A stretch of 64,000 nt of DNA from Subtercola lobariae (GTDB taxonomy: Bacteria > Actinomycetota > Actinomycetes > Actinomycetales > Microbacteriaceae): assembly GCF_014640255.1 (NCBI RefSeq), contig NZ_BMGP01000002.1:434001-498000 (forward strand). Direction: 5' to 3'. Made by a program: the position numbers and the translations under genes. Below the pieces are notes generated by a model that saw nothing but the letters and a program-made list of their open reading frames with translations, was not told where the DNA came from and searched no databases. This document shows, one piece after another, positions 8,106 through 20,571 of the stretch (its first letter is position 1; every line of letters starts with the position of its first letter).

Positions 8106-9737
8106 ATGACAATCGATTCAACACTCGAAGCACCGACTACCTCGTTCGCCGCGCTCGGCGTGCCTGCTCCCCTCGTGGCGAAGCTGGCCGCAACCGGCAT
8201 CGACTCGCCGTTTCCCATTCAGGTCGACACCCTGCCCGACACCCTCGCCGGGCGCGACGTGCTCGGCCGCGGCAAGACGGGCTCGGGCAAGACCCTCGCC
8301 TTCTCGCTGCCCATGGTCGCCCGCCTCGGCGGAGCACTCGCCGGTGGCAAGCGCCGCCCGGGCCGCCCGCTCGGCCTGATTCTCGCGCCGACCCGCGAGC
8401 TCGCCACGCAGATCACCGCCGTGCTGCAGCCCCTCGCTGACGCGTACGGGCTGAAGTCGACCACCATCTTCGGTGGCGTCTCACAACAGCGCCAGGTCGC
8501 CGCGCTCAAGGCCGGCGTCGACATCGTCGTGGCCTGCCCCGGTCGCCTCGAAGACCTCATGAAGCAGGGCTTCGTGTCGCTCGATGCAGTGGAGATCACG
8601 GTTCTCGACGAAGCCGACCACATGGCTGACCTGGGCTTCTTGCCGGTGGTTACGCGCATTCTGTCGAAGACGCCCGAGAACGGGCAGCGTCTGCTGTTCT
8701 CCGCGACGCTCGACAACGGAGTAGACAAGATCGTCAACCGGTTCCTCCACAACGAGGTTCTGCACTCGGTCGACGAGGCCAACTCCCCCGTCGCCGCGAT
8801 GACCCACCACGTGTTCGAGGTGAGCGATGCCGAGGCGAAGACCGCGCTCGTCAAGAAGCTCGCGTCGGGCACCGGCCGCCGCATCCTGTTCATGCGCACA
8901 AAGCACCACGCCAAGAAGCTGGCCCGTCAGCTCATCGACGCGGGCATCCCGGCCGTCGATCTGCACGGCAATCTCTCGCAGGTGGCGCGCGACCGCAACC
9001 TCGCCGCATTCAGTGCGGGCGACGTCAGCGTGCTGGTGGCGACGGATGTTGCGGCCCGCGGCGTTCACGTCGACGACATCGAACTCGTGATCCACGTCGA
9101 CCCGCCGGCCGAGCACAAGGCGTACCTGCACCGTTCGGGCCGTACGGCTCGCGCCGGTAGCGCTGGCGACGTGGTGACCATCATCATCCCCGGTCAGCGC
9201 AAAGACCTCGAGCAGCTCATGCGCAAGGCTGCCATCAAGGTGACGCCCGAGCGTGTGTCGCTCGACTCGCCTTCAGTAGATGCTCTTGTGGGCGAGGTTG
9301 CCGCGTATGTGAAGCCTTCGGATGCGCCCGTCACCCTGACCGGTGGCGGCCGTTCGGGCGGCAACGGCGGTGGCGGCCAGGGTGGCCGTGGTCGTAACGG
9401 CGGCGGTGGCGGCGGCTCACGCAACGGTCAAGGCGGTGGCGGATCGCAGGGCGCGAACGCTCAGCGCAAGCGTGCCGCTCGCGATGGTTCGGGTTCGGCC
9501 GGCGGCGCTTCTGCCGGCGGATACGGGTCTGACCGGCCGCGTCGCGACCGCTCGGCACAGGGTGCCGGCGGCGGCTCGGGTTCGGCGGGCAATGCTCGCC
9601 GCGGCGGCCAGCCGTCAGGCACTCGCACCGGTGGCTCGACCGTCGCTTGGTCAAGCAACGGCGGCGGTGCGAACAACACAGGAGCCACCTCGGCCCCCCG
9701 CGCTCGCCGCGCCGCGCCGCGCCGCGCGCAGGGCTGA
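8106..9737 (+). CDS. DEAD/DEAH box RNA helicase
   Basis: 543 residues. All helicase motifs are present: Q motif GIDSPFPIQ (31-39), Walker A GKTGSGKT (56-63), PTRELATQI, PGRLEDL, DEAD in LDEADHMADLGF, SAT in LFSATLDNG, then DVAARGVHVDD and HRSGRTARAG in the second RecA domain. Residues ~410-543 form a Gly/Arg/Asn/Ser-rich tail, an RGG-like RNA-binding extension seen in actinobacterial RhlE/DeaD-type proteins. It probably remodels structured RNA in ribosome assembly or cold growth. It is a single-gene unit that ends at a strong terminator. Confidence 0.95.
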   Translation: MTIDSTLEAPTTSFAALGVPAPLVAKLAATGIDSPFPIQVDTLPDTLAGRDVLGRGKTGSGKTLAFSLPMVARLGGALAGGKRRPGRPLGLILAPTRELATQITAVLQPLADAYGLKSTTIFGGVSQQRQVAALKAGVDIVVACPGRLEDLMKQGFVSLDAVEITVLDEADHMADLGFLPVVTRILSKTPENGQRLLFSATLDNGVDKIVNRFLHNEVLHSVDEANSPVAAMTHHVFEVSDAEAKTALVKKLASGTGRRILFMRTKHHAKKLARQLIDAGIPAVDLHGNLSQVARDRNLAAFSAGDVSVLVATDVAARGVHVDDIELVIHVDPPAEHKAYLHRSGRTARAGSAGDVVTIIIPGQRKDLEQLMRKAAIKVTPERVSLDSPSVDALVGEVAAYVKPSDAPVTLTGGGRSGGNGGGGQGGRGRNGGGGGGSRNGQGGGGSQGANAQRKRAARDGSGSAGGASAGGYGSDRPRRDRSAQGAGGGSGSAGNARRGGQPSGTRTGGSTVAWSSNGGGANNTGATSAPRARRAAPRRAQG

Positions 9738-9760
9738 CCTCTTCGCCTCAGGCCGAACGT

Positions 9761-9814
9761 GCGATCACGAAAACTCCCCCACAACCTCGGGTTTGGGGGA
9801 GTTTTTGTGATCGC
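9761..9814 (+). terminator. Strong bidirectional-type terminator hairpin
   Basis: Arms 9761-9780 and 9795-9814 are 20 bp with one G-T pair and a 14-nt loop. The stem ends in AAAACTCCCCC/GGGGGAGTTTTT, so both strands carry a run of T after the GC part. It separates the helicase from the nucleoside hydrolase. Confidence 0.9.
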
Positions 9815-9851
9815 GGAAGAGAGGTAGGCCGAGAGCGGATACGTTGGAGCA

Positions 9852-10832
9852 ATGACATCTGAGCCGATACCGGTACTGCTCGACGTCGACACGGGAGTCG
9901 ACGACGCGCTGGCGATTCTGTTCGCGGTGGCGCACCCGGGCATCCACTTGCTCGGAGTCAGCTGCGTCGCGGGAAACGCCGCGTTGCCGCAGGTGGTTCA
10001 GAACACGCTGAAGATGCTGGATGCCGCGGATGCCGGAGAGGTGCCGGTGGCTGGCGGGGCTCATCGTCCGCTGATCAATCCGACGCGTGATGCTTCGCAT
10101 GTGCACGGTTCTGATGGGCTCGGGGGCATCGAACTGCCGCCGACGGCGCGTCAGACCTATTCGATTGGTGGCGAAGCGGTCGGAGCCATCGAGATGATGC
10201 GACGCGCTCTGCTGGCGAGCCCCGAGCCGGTGACCGTGGTGGCACTGGCGCCGCAGACGAATCTCGCGCTGTTACTGCGGGCGCATCCGGAGGTCGCCTC
10301 GAAAATCGAGCGCGTGCTGTTCATGGGTGGGTCAGCGAGCGTCGGCAACGCGACCGCGGTCGCTGAGTTCAACGTGTGGCACGACCCCGAAGCTGCGGCG
10401 ATTGTGCTCGATTCGGGCGTCAAAACCTTCATGTATGGGCTCGATGTTTTCAATCGCGTGGCAGTTGAGCACGAGAAGGCGCTCGAGCTGCAGTCGAGTT
10501 CGCGCGTGGCGGAGCGAGTCGCCGGGCAGCTCATCGCGCACCGCATGGGCGTCGGGGCCGGCCGCGAGCCGGTGTACACGGGGCTGATCGGCGATGCTGG
10601 GGCGTTGTGTGCGTTGGTCGACCCGGATGCCCTGCGAACCGAGCACCTGCCCGTTTACGTTGAGCTGGCGGGCGCCTCCCGCGGGCAGACCGTGGTCGAT
10701 CGTCGGGTGTACCCCGGCGAAGACTCGATGCACGGGCTGCACGCCGAGACCGGGGTGACCGAGGTGGCGCTCGAAGTGGATGCTCCGCGGTACGTCACCC
10801 TCTACCTCGAGACCATCGCGCGCCTGCCCTGA
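9852..10832 (+). CDS. Ribonucleoside (inosine-uridine-type) hydrolase
   Basis: 326 residues. The N-terminal LLDVDTGVDDALAILFA holds the calcium-binding DxDxxxDD motif that defines the IU-nucleoside hydrolase family; ALAPQTNLA and LFMGGSA follow at the usual places, and a late His in EDSMHGLH matches the catalytic His region. The enzyme should split purine or pyrimidine ribonucleosides into base and ribose for salvage; substrate range cannot be told from the sequence. Length is normal. TACGTT (9840-9845) six nt before the ATG suggests a leaderless mRNA, although GGAG directly before the ATG is also present. Confidence 0.93.
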   Translation: MTSEPIPVLLDVDTGVDDALAILFAVAHPGIHLLGVSCVAGNAALPQVVQNTLKMLDAADAGEVPVAGGAHRPLINPTRDASHVHGSDGLGGIELPPTARQTYSIGGEAVGAIEMMRRALLASPEPVTVVALAPQTNLALLLRAHPEVASKIERVLFMGGSASVGNATAVAEFNVWHDPEAAAIVLDSGVKTFMYGLDVFNRVAVEHEKALELQSSSRVAERVAGQLIAHRMGVGAGREPVYTGLIGDAGALCALVDPDALRTEHLPVYVELAGASRGQTVVDRRVYPGEDSMHGLHAETGVTEVALEVDAPRYVTLYLETIARLP

Positions 10833-10909
10833 CGCTGCGTAGCTGGCTCGGCCGTAGCCGTAGCCGCAGCCGCTCGCTGAGGTGTTGCTCGGCGCTCGAG
10901 TCCCGATGA

Positions 10910-10971
10910 GTGAGCCCACTGTGCCCATTTGAGTCTGGTCAACCGGCCTCAATTCGACGTAATGGGCTCAC
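10910..10971. repeat. 62-bp dispersed palindromic repeat, copy 1
   Basis: Outer arms GTGAGCCCA/TGGGCTCAC and an inner arm pair TTGAG...CTCAA around GGT-CA-ACC. The same 62-bp element occurs at 31978 and 32128. It lies in the 305-bp spacer between the nucleoside hydrolase and the convergent NUDIX gene; the rest of that spacer is G+C-rich low-complexity sequence without a gene. Confidence 0.8.
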
Positions 10972-11137
10972 CGTGCGGGCGGAGCGCGCGCGGGGAGCAT
11001 CGACGGGCTCGGCAGGGCGGCACCGACACCGTGTGCGACCGACCGCGCGGATGCGGGCCGGATGTGCCCGGGGCTGCGCGGGCCGGGCCGGGCTGGCACG
11101 GTACGGGCCGGATAGGCCCGGGCCGGCGGGGTGCGGG

Positions 11138-11677
11138 CTAGTACAGGCGGCCGACCGAGGCTAGGGCGGCGCGGAGCAGGGCGCCGCGACCGCCTTCCAT
11201 TTCGGCATGGATGGCGTCACTGACCGCCTCTTGCGGGGTCATCCAGGTCAGTTCGAGGGCGTCTTGCCGGGGATCGCACGTACCCGTCACCGGAATGACG
11301 TAGGCCAGCGAAACCGCGTGCTGCCGATCATCCGTGTACGAACTGACGCCGGGTAGCGGAAAGTACTCGGCCACCGAGAACGGGATGGGGCTGGTGGGCA
11401 GCTGCGGAAAGGCCATGGGCCCGAGGTCTTTTTCGAGGTGACGGAAGAGCGCGTCACGCAGGGTTTCGCCGTACATGACGCGGCCCGAGACGATGGTGCG
11501 CGTCATGTTGCCGCTCGGCGACACGCGCAGCAGCACGCCCACCTCGGTGACCTGGCCGAGGCCGTCGACCCGCACGGGCACCGCTTCGACGTAAAGGAGG
11601 GGCAGGCGCCGCCTGATTTCGTCAAGCTCCTGGTCACTCAGCCAGCCGGGGTTCGGGTCAGGGGTGCGAACGCTCAT
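11138..11677 (-). CDS. DUF4916 (NUDIX-like) domain protein
   Basis: 179 residues. The protein opens with NPGWLSDQELDEIRRRLPLLYVEAVPVRVD, the typical DUF4916 beginning, and shows SGRVMYGETLRDALFRHLEKDLGP at the position of the NUDIX helix, but the canonical GX5EX7REUXEEXGU box is degenerate. DUF4916 members are NUDIX-fold proteins of actinobacteria without a proven substrate. The ATG is preceded on the minus strand by TAAGAAT and five bases, so it may also be leaderless. It is convergent with the nucleoside hydrolase and divergent from lhr. Confidence 0.88.
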   Translation of the reverse strand: MSVRTPDPNPGWLSDQELDEIRRRLPLLYVEAVPVRVDGLGQVTEVGVLLRVSPSGNMTRTIVSGRVMYGETLRDALFRHLEKDLGPMAFPQLPTSPIPFSVAEYFPLPGVSSYTDDRQHAVSLAYVIPVTGTCDPRQDALELTWMTPQEAVSDAIHAEMEGGRGALLRAALASVGRLY

Positions 11678-11889
11678 GATCCATTCTTACCTACCGCCGC
11701 ACCAGGTTCGTGCCAGGTTGATGCCAGGTTCGCGCAAGGTTCGCGCAAGGGGGGCGCAGTGTCGGTGGCATGGGTGAGGATGGGTAGATCGAAACAGACG
11801 TTCTCGCCAAGTTCTCTCCCGCCACCCGCGAGTGGTTCGGCGGGGCGTTCGCCGCGCCCACCGAGGCCCAACTGGGCGCCTGGCGGGCG

Positions 11890-17047
<5,158 letters not shown>

Positions 17048-17055
<8 letters not shown>

Positions 17056-17836
17056 GGGCGACACCGTCTACCGAGCTGCGAAGCACCTCAACGACGCACT
17101 GGCGGGCAGCGTTCTGACGGGGTGCGACATTCGCGTTCCGAAGTTCGCCACGGTCGACCTCACCGGCGAGGTGGTCGACGACGTGGTCAGCCGCGGAAAA
17201 CACATTCTGATGCGGGTGGGTGAGTTCAGCATCCATTCGCACCTGAAAATGGAGGGCACCTGGCACATCTACAAGCCAGAAACCCGCTGGCGCAAACCGG
17301 CCTGGCAGGCGCGAGCTGTGCTGAAGACCGCCGACTACACCGCCGTGGGCTTCGAACTCGGGCTGCTCGAAGTGCTTCGTCGCGACGACGAAGACAGCGT
17401 AGTGGGCTACCTCGGGCCCGACTTACTCGGCCCCGATTGGGGCGAAGTGGATGCGGCCGAGGCCGAGCGCCGGCTGGCACGAGAACCGGCCCGCGAAATC
17501 GACGTGGCACTGCTCGATCAGCGCAACCTCGCCGGTCTCGGCAACGTTTTCGCGAACGAACTGTGCTTTCTGCGCGGAGTGCTGCCGACGCGGCCGGTCG
17601 CCGAAGTGCCGAAGCTCGATGCGGTCGTGGCGCTCGCGCATCGACTCATCACCGCCAACCGCGACCGGGTCGAGCGCACGACCACCGGCGACACCCGCCC
17701 GGGCAAGCAGGTGTGGGTCTACAACCGCGCCGGCCAGCCCTGCCGCCGCTGCGGAACCCGGATTCTTGCGGGCAAACTCGGCGCGAACGAGCTGTCGCTG
17801 CGCGACACATACTGGTGCCCGCACTGCCAGACCTAG
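17048..17836 (+). CDS. nei2: Endonuclease VIII-like DNA glycosylase Nei2
   Basis: 262 residues of the Fpg/Nei family. It begins MPEGDTVY, with the catalytic N-terminal Pro2 and Glu3, and contains KMEGTWHIY (beta-hairpin with the conserved Lys-type region), the helix-two-turn-helix DQRNLAGLGNVFANE and a C-terminal zinc finger formed by CRRCG and CPHC. The enzyme removes oxidised pyrimidines and cuts at abasic sites. The gene overlaps lhr by 8 nt; the lhr-nei2 pair is conserved in actinobacteria and supports a joint repair role. The GTG start is dictated by the catalytic Pro2. Confidence 0.95.
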
Positions 17837-17938
17837 GGCGTGGCGTCGCGTCGCGAGCCCCGGCTCGTCAGACATGATCCTCGACGCGCGTGAACGCGGG
17901 CCGCGGGCTCGCCGGGGGTGGCCGCGCGCATGTCAGAG

Positions 17939-17955
17939 ATACCCCGCCCGGGTAT
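17939..17955. promoter_or_regulatory. CsoR/RcnR-type operator
   Basis: A perfect inverted repeat ATACCC-N5-GGGTAT. TACCC...GGGTA arms with a short GC-rich centre are the known operator type of the CsoR/RcnR family. It covers the -35 region of a promoter whose -10 is TATTCT (17969-17974), six nt before the GTG of the regulator gene, so autorepression of a leaderless mRNA is the simple reading. Confidence 0.8.
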
Positions 17956-17980
17956 GCGCGGCTCGTCGTATTCTTGAGGG

Positions 17981-18262
17981 GTGATCGACGACATCAAGAA
18001 GCGCGCCCTGCACCGCACCCGCATACTCGAAGGCCAGCTGCGCGGGCTCGAGAAGGCGATCGAGAATGAAGACTATTGCATCGACATCATCACGCAGTCG
18101 CTCGCGATTCAGAAGTCGCTGGGGTCGCTGAACAAGCTCATGGTCGAGAACCACCTGAAAACGCATGTGACCGAGATGTTCGAGGCCGGTGGGGATGATC
18201 GGGCGAAAGCCATCGACGAGCTGGTGCGTATTTACGAGCTGAGTCGCAACCGGGGCGAGTGA
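17981..18262 (+). CDS. CsoR/RcnR/FrmR-family metal- or aldehyde-sensing repressor
   Basis: 93 residues, all-helical DUF156 family. RTRILEGQLRGLEKAIE is the family helix 1. The ligand set is Cys33 - His58 - His62, spaced 24 and 3 residues, as in RcnR (nickel/cobalt) and FrmR (formaldehyde), whereas copper-sensing CsoR has Cys-His-Cys. A nickel/cobalt, zinc or formaldehyde signal is therefore more likely than copper. No metal transporter or formaldehyde gene lies next to it, so it may act only on itself and on distant targets. The GTG start is set by TATTCT six nt upstream; the operator is at 17939. Confidence 0.92.
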   Translation: MIDDIKKRALHRTRILEGQLRGLEKAIENEDYCIDIITQSLAIQKSLGSLNKLMVENHLKTHVTEMFEAGGDDRAKAIDELVRIYELSRNRGE

Positions 18263-18450
18263 TTACGAGCGCCGGCGGGGTTACGACTGCCGAGCATCCA
18301 GAACCGCGACCTGCCGTTTGAGAGCAATGAGGCGATACGACGTTTCGGCCAGCCCGGCGATGAGCTGGCGGCCGGATGCTCGGGGCCGGGTTCGCCGGGC
18401 ATCTGGTTACACTGAACTGCCGCTCTTTTCGTCAGCCTCAGAGGACTCTC

Positions 18451-19317
18451 GTGACCGATCAACCCCGCCGCGCAGCCATCAACGACGCCGCTGTGGTGTG
18501 GTCGATTCCGACCGAAGAACTGTCATCGCGGTTGCCGAGCAGCCCGCTCGTCATCATCATGCACGGGTACGGATCGCACGAGAACGACCTCATTTCGCTC
18601 GCGCCGCTGCTGCCTGAGGGCACCATTGCCGCTTCGCTTCGGGCGCCGCTGCTGGCGCCGCACCCCATCGAGAACGGATTCTCCTGGTTTCCGATCGGCG
18701 AGGCCGGCAACCCGCGAGTGGGCGTGGTCGATGACGCCGCTGCGTCGGTTCTCGACTGGCTCGGGCGCGTCGAGTCGAGCTACGGCACCCCGCCGAGCGT
18801 CGCGACGTTCGGGTTCTCGCAGGGCGCGGCCATGGCAGTGCACCTGCTGCGCACGGCACCGGCGCGGTTCGCGGCGGCCGTGAATCTCTCGGGATTCGTG
18901 GTGAGCGGTCAGGTGCACGGCGACCGCGAGATGCTCGAGCTGCGGCCGCCGGTGTTCTGGGGGCGCGATGTGGCCGACCCCATCATCACGAGCGATGCGA
19001 TTGCGCGCACCGAGGCGTGGCTGCCCGAGCATTCGACGCTGACGGCGAACCTGTACCCGGGCATTCTGCATGGGGTGTCGCAGGAGGAGATCACCGACGT
19101 GGCGGCGTTCTTGCGGCAGCATTTGTTTGGCGACTCGCGGGGTGTGGTGGTCGCAGCGGCGTCTGACTCGGTGGCTGGGGCGGAGCCTGCGTCTGACGCG
19201 GAGCCGGCGTCTGACGCGGGGGCGGAGCCGGCGTCTAATTCGGTGCCCGCAGCGGCGTCTGGCGCGGGGGCTGAGGCGACGTCTGATTCGGTGCCCGCAG
19301 CGAACGCCGAGAACTAG
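18451..19317 (+). CDS. Alpha/beta hydrolase (phospholipase/carboxylesterase type)
   Basis: 288 residues. LVIIMHGYGSHENDL gives the oxyanion region, FGFSQGAAMAVHLL the Ser nucleophile elbow, and GILHGVSQEE the catalytic His; the acid is probably Asp in the RDVADPI segment. This is the carboxylesterase/lysophospholipase (YpfH-like) family, cytoplasmic, with broad ester specificity. The last ~50 residues are an Ala/Ser/Asp/Glu repeat tail (EPASD, ATSDSVPAA) encoded by short tandem DNA repeats and not part of the fold. GTG 18451 is chosen over upstream frames because GAGGA lies 5 nt before it and the domain starts there. Confidence 0.88.
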   Translation: MTDQPRRAAINDAAVVWSIPTEELSSRLPSSPLVIIMHGYGSHENDLISLAPLLPEGTIAASLRAPLLAPHPIENGFSWFPIGEAGNPRVGVVDDAAASVLDWLGRVESSYGTPPSVATFGFSQGAAMAVHLLRTAPARFAAAVNLSGFVVSGQVHGDREMLELRPPVFWGRDVADPIITSDAIARTEAWLPEHSTLTANLYPGILHGVSQEEITDVAAFLRQHLFGDSRGVVVAAASDSVAGAEPASDAEPASDAGAEPASNSVPAAASGAGAEATSDSVPAANAEN

Positions 19318-19349
19318 GCGATCGGTGCCCCCTGAGAGCCGGAGCTGCA

Positions 19350-19853
19350 ATGGGTAAGACCGCGAAGACGTCTGGGCCAGGGCCGACAACCGCCGCGACT
19401 GTTGCGCTGACGCGTGCCGGAATCTCGTTCACGGCGCACGCCTATCGTCATGACGACGCCGTAACAGAATTCGGTGACGAAGCCGCGCAGGCGTTGGGCA
19501 TCGAAGCCAAGCGCGTGTTCAAGACGCTGATGGTCGAGACCGACGCGGGCCTGGCAATCGGAATCGTTTCGGTAGCCGACATGCTCGACCTGAAAGCGCT
19601 CGCCTCCGCCGTGGGAGCCAAACGAGCATCCATGGCCGACAAGGCGGTCGCTGAGCGCAAGAGCGGGTACGTGGTCGGTGGCATCAGCCCGTTCGGGCAG
19701 AAAACGCGACTCGCGACGGTTCTGGATGATCGTGCCGCGGGCTTCGCGACCATCTACGTTTCGGGCGGCCGGCGTGGGTTCGACATCGAGGTGACGCCCG
19801 GCGATCTCGTTGCCCTGACGGGGGCGGTTGTGGCGCCGATCCGGCGCAGTTAG
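19350..19853 (+). CDS. ybaK: Cys-tRNA(Pro)/Cys-tRNA(Cys) deacylase YbaK
   Basis: 167 residues. TAATVALTRAGISFTAHAY, the conserved Lys in VFKTLMVE, and GGISPFGQKTRL are hallmarks of YbaK/EbsC, which removes cysteine wrongly charged on tRNA-Pro. Length fits the family. The ATG has GGAG six nt upstream. It lies 32 nt after the esterase gene and may be cotranscribed with it. A fragment of a DUF4440 gene follows directly. Confidence 0.93.
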   Translation: MGKTAKTSGPGPTTAATVALTRAGISFTAHAYRHDDAVTEFGDEAAQALGIEAKRVFKTLMVETDAGLAIGIVSVADMLDLKALASAVGAKRASMADKAVAERKSGYVVGGISPFGQKTRLATVLDDRAAGFATIYVSGGRRGFDIEVTPGDLVALTGAVVAPIRRS

Positions 19854-19861
19854 GCGGTCAC

Positions 19862-20032
19862 GTGCAGCACTCCGAGCCCGCTGATGACGCGGTGGCGGCG
19901 GTGATTGCGGCCGAGGCTTCGCTCCTCGATTCGGATGTTCGGCGTGAACGGCATCGGCTCGAAGCGCTGCTCGACGAGTCCTTCGTCGAGATCGGGCAGT
20001 CGGGGCGGCTGTGGCGGCGTGCACCGCATTAG
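19862..20032 (+). pseudogene. Truncated DUF4440 (NTF2-like) gene, N-terminal part only
   Basis: A 56-residue frame starting at GTG just after ybaK. EASLLDSDVRRERHRLEALLDESFVEIG followed by SGRLWRR is the normal beginning of DUF4440/NTF2-like proteins (LL.P.VR.D..RL..LL.P.F.EIG.SGR.W.R). These proteins have ~120 residues; here the frame stops after 56, exactly where the convergent acetyltransferase gene ends, overlapping it by 4 bp. The remainder of the fold is missing. It is either a truncated relic or a very short product of unknown use. Confidence 0.72.
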
Positions 20033-20514
20033 AGCGAGCGTTCGAAGAAAACGGATCCCTCGGCGCGGCTTGCTTCGGCGAAACCGCAGCGCAGCAGAAC
20101 GCGCTGCGACGCGATGTTGTCGGTTCGCGTGTCTGCCCTGATGATGCGTGCTCCGGATGCCCGGGCGACTTCTCCGAGCGCTGCGAGTGCTTCAGTGGCG
20201 AAACCCCGACCTCGCGCGCCTCTCACCAGCCCGTAACCGACCTCGACTGCTCCCTCGGCATCGGGGAAACCGGTGAATCCGATTCCGCCGACTGCGGCAC
20301 CATCGGTGAGGCGGCGAATGACGTAGGGGCCGAACGGCCGGGGGTCGCCATTGGCCCGAAAGTCGTCGATGAATCGGGGCAGAATGTCGAGTTCGTCTGC
20401 GAATGGATAGCCTTCGGCCCAGTTGTCATCCGCTCTCGGGCGTCCGGCGAGCACGCGTTCGGCCTCAGCCGGCGTGTACGGGTGGAGGAGCAGGCGGCGG
20501 GTCATCGTATCCAC
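20029..20514 (-). CDS. GNAT family N-acetyltransferase
   Basis: 161 residues of the RimJ/RimL-like branch. GGIGFTGFP, VEVGYGLVRGARGRGFATEALAAL (acetyl-CoA loop RGxGxA-like) and RTDNIASQRVLLRCGF are the typical blocks. Target unknown. The GTG start at 20514 is fixed by TAGTCT six nt upstream (minus strand, 20521-20526), implying a leaderless mRNA. It is divergent from the amidohydrolase gene with a 57-bp shared promoter region. Confidence 0.9.
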   Translation of the reverse strand: MDTMTRRLLLHPYTPAEAERVLAGRPRADDNWAEGYPFADELDILPRFIDDFRANGDPRPFGPYVIRRLTDGAAVGGIGFTGFPDAEGAVEVGYGLVRGARGRGFATEALAALGEVARASGARIIRADTRTDNIASQRVLLRCGFAEASRAEGSVFFERSL

Positions 20515-20571
20515 TGCAGAAGACTACCTGGGGAGTCAGCGGACCCGGCGCGGTTTAGTAACGTGGGGGCT
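20515..20571. promoter_or_regulatory. Divergent leaderless promoters
   Basis: Minus strand: TAGTCT (20521-20526), six nt from the acetyltransferase GTG. Plus strand: TAACGT (20559-20564), seven nt from the amidohydrolase ATG. No Shine-Dalgarno is needed for either; the plus start has only a G-run before it. Confidence 0.6.

Noticed and set aside
9761-9814. Small RNA or attenuator
   Set aside because: The hairpin is followed by T-runs on both sides and lies after the helicase stop; a terminator explains it fully.
17939-18262. Copper-responsive CsoR with copper efflux operon
   Set aside because: The third ligand is His rather than Cys and no copper ATPase or chaperone gene is adjacent.
20011-20571. 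Plus-strand extension of the amidohydrolase frame over the GNAT gene
   Set aside because: The extension is a shadow of the acetyltransferase; the amidohydrolase domain starts at ATG 20572 behind its own TAACGT hexamer.
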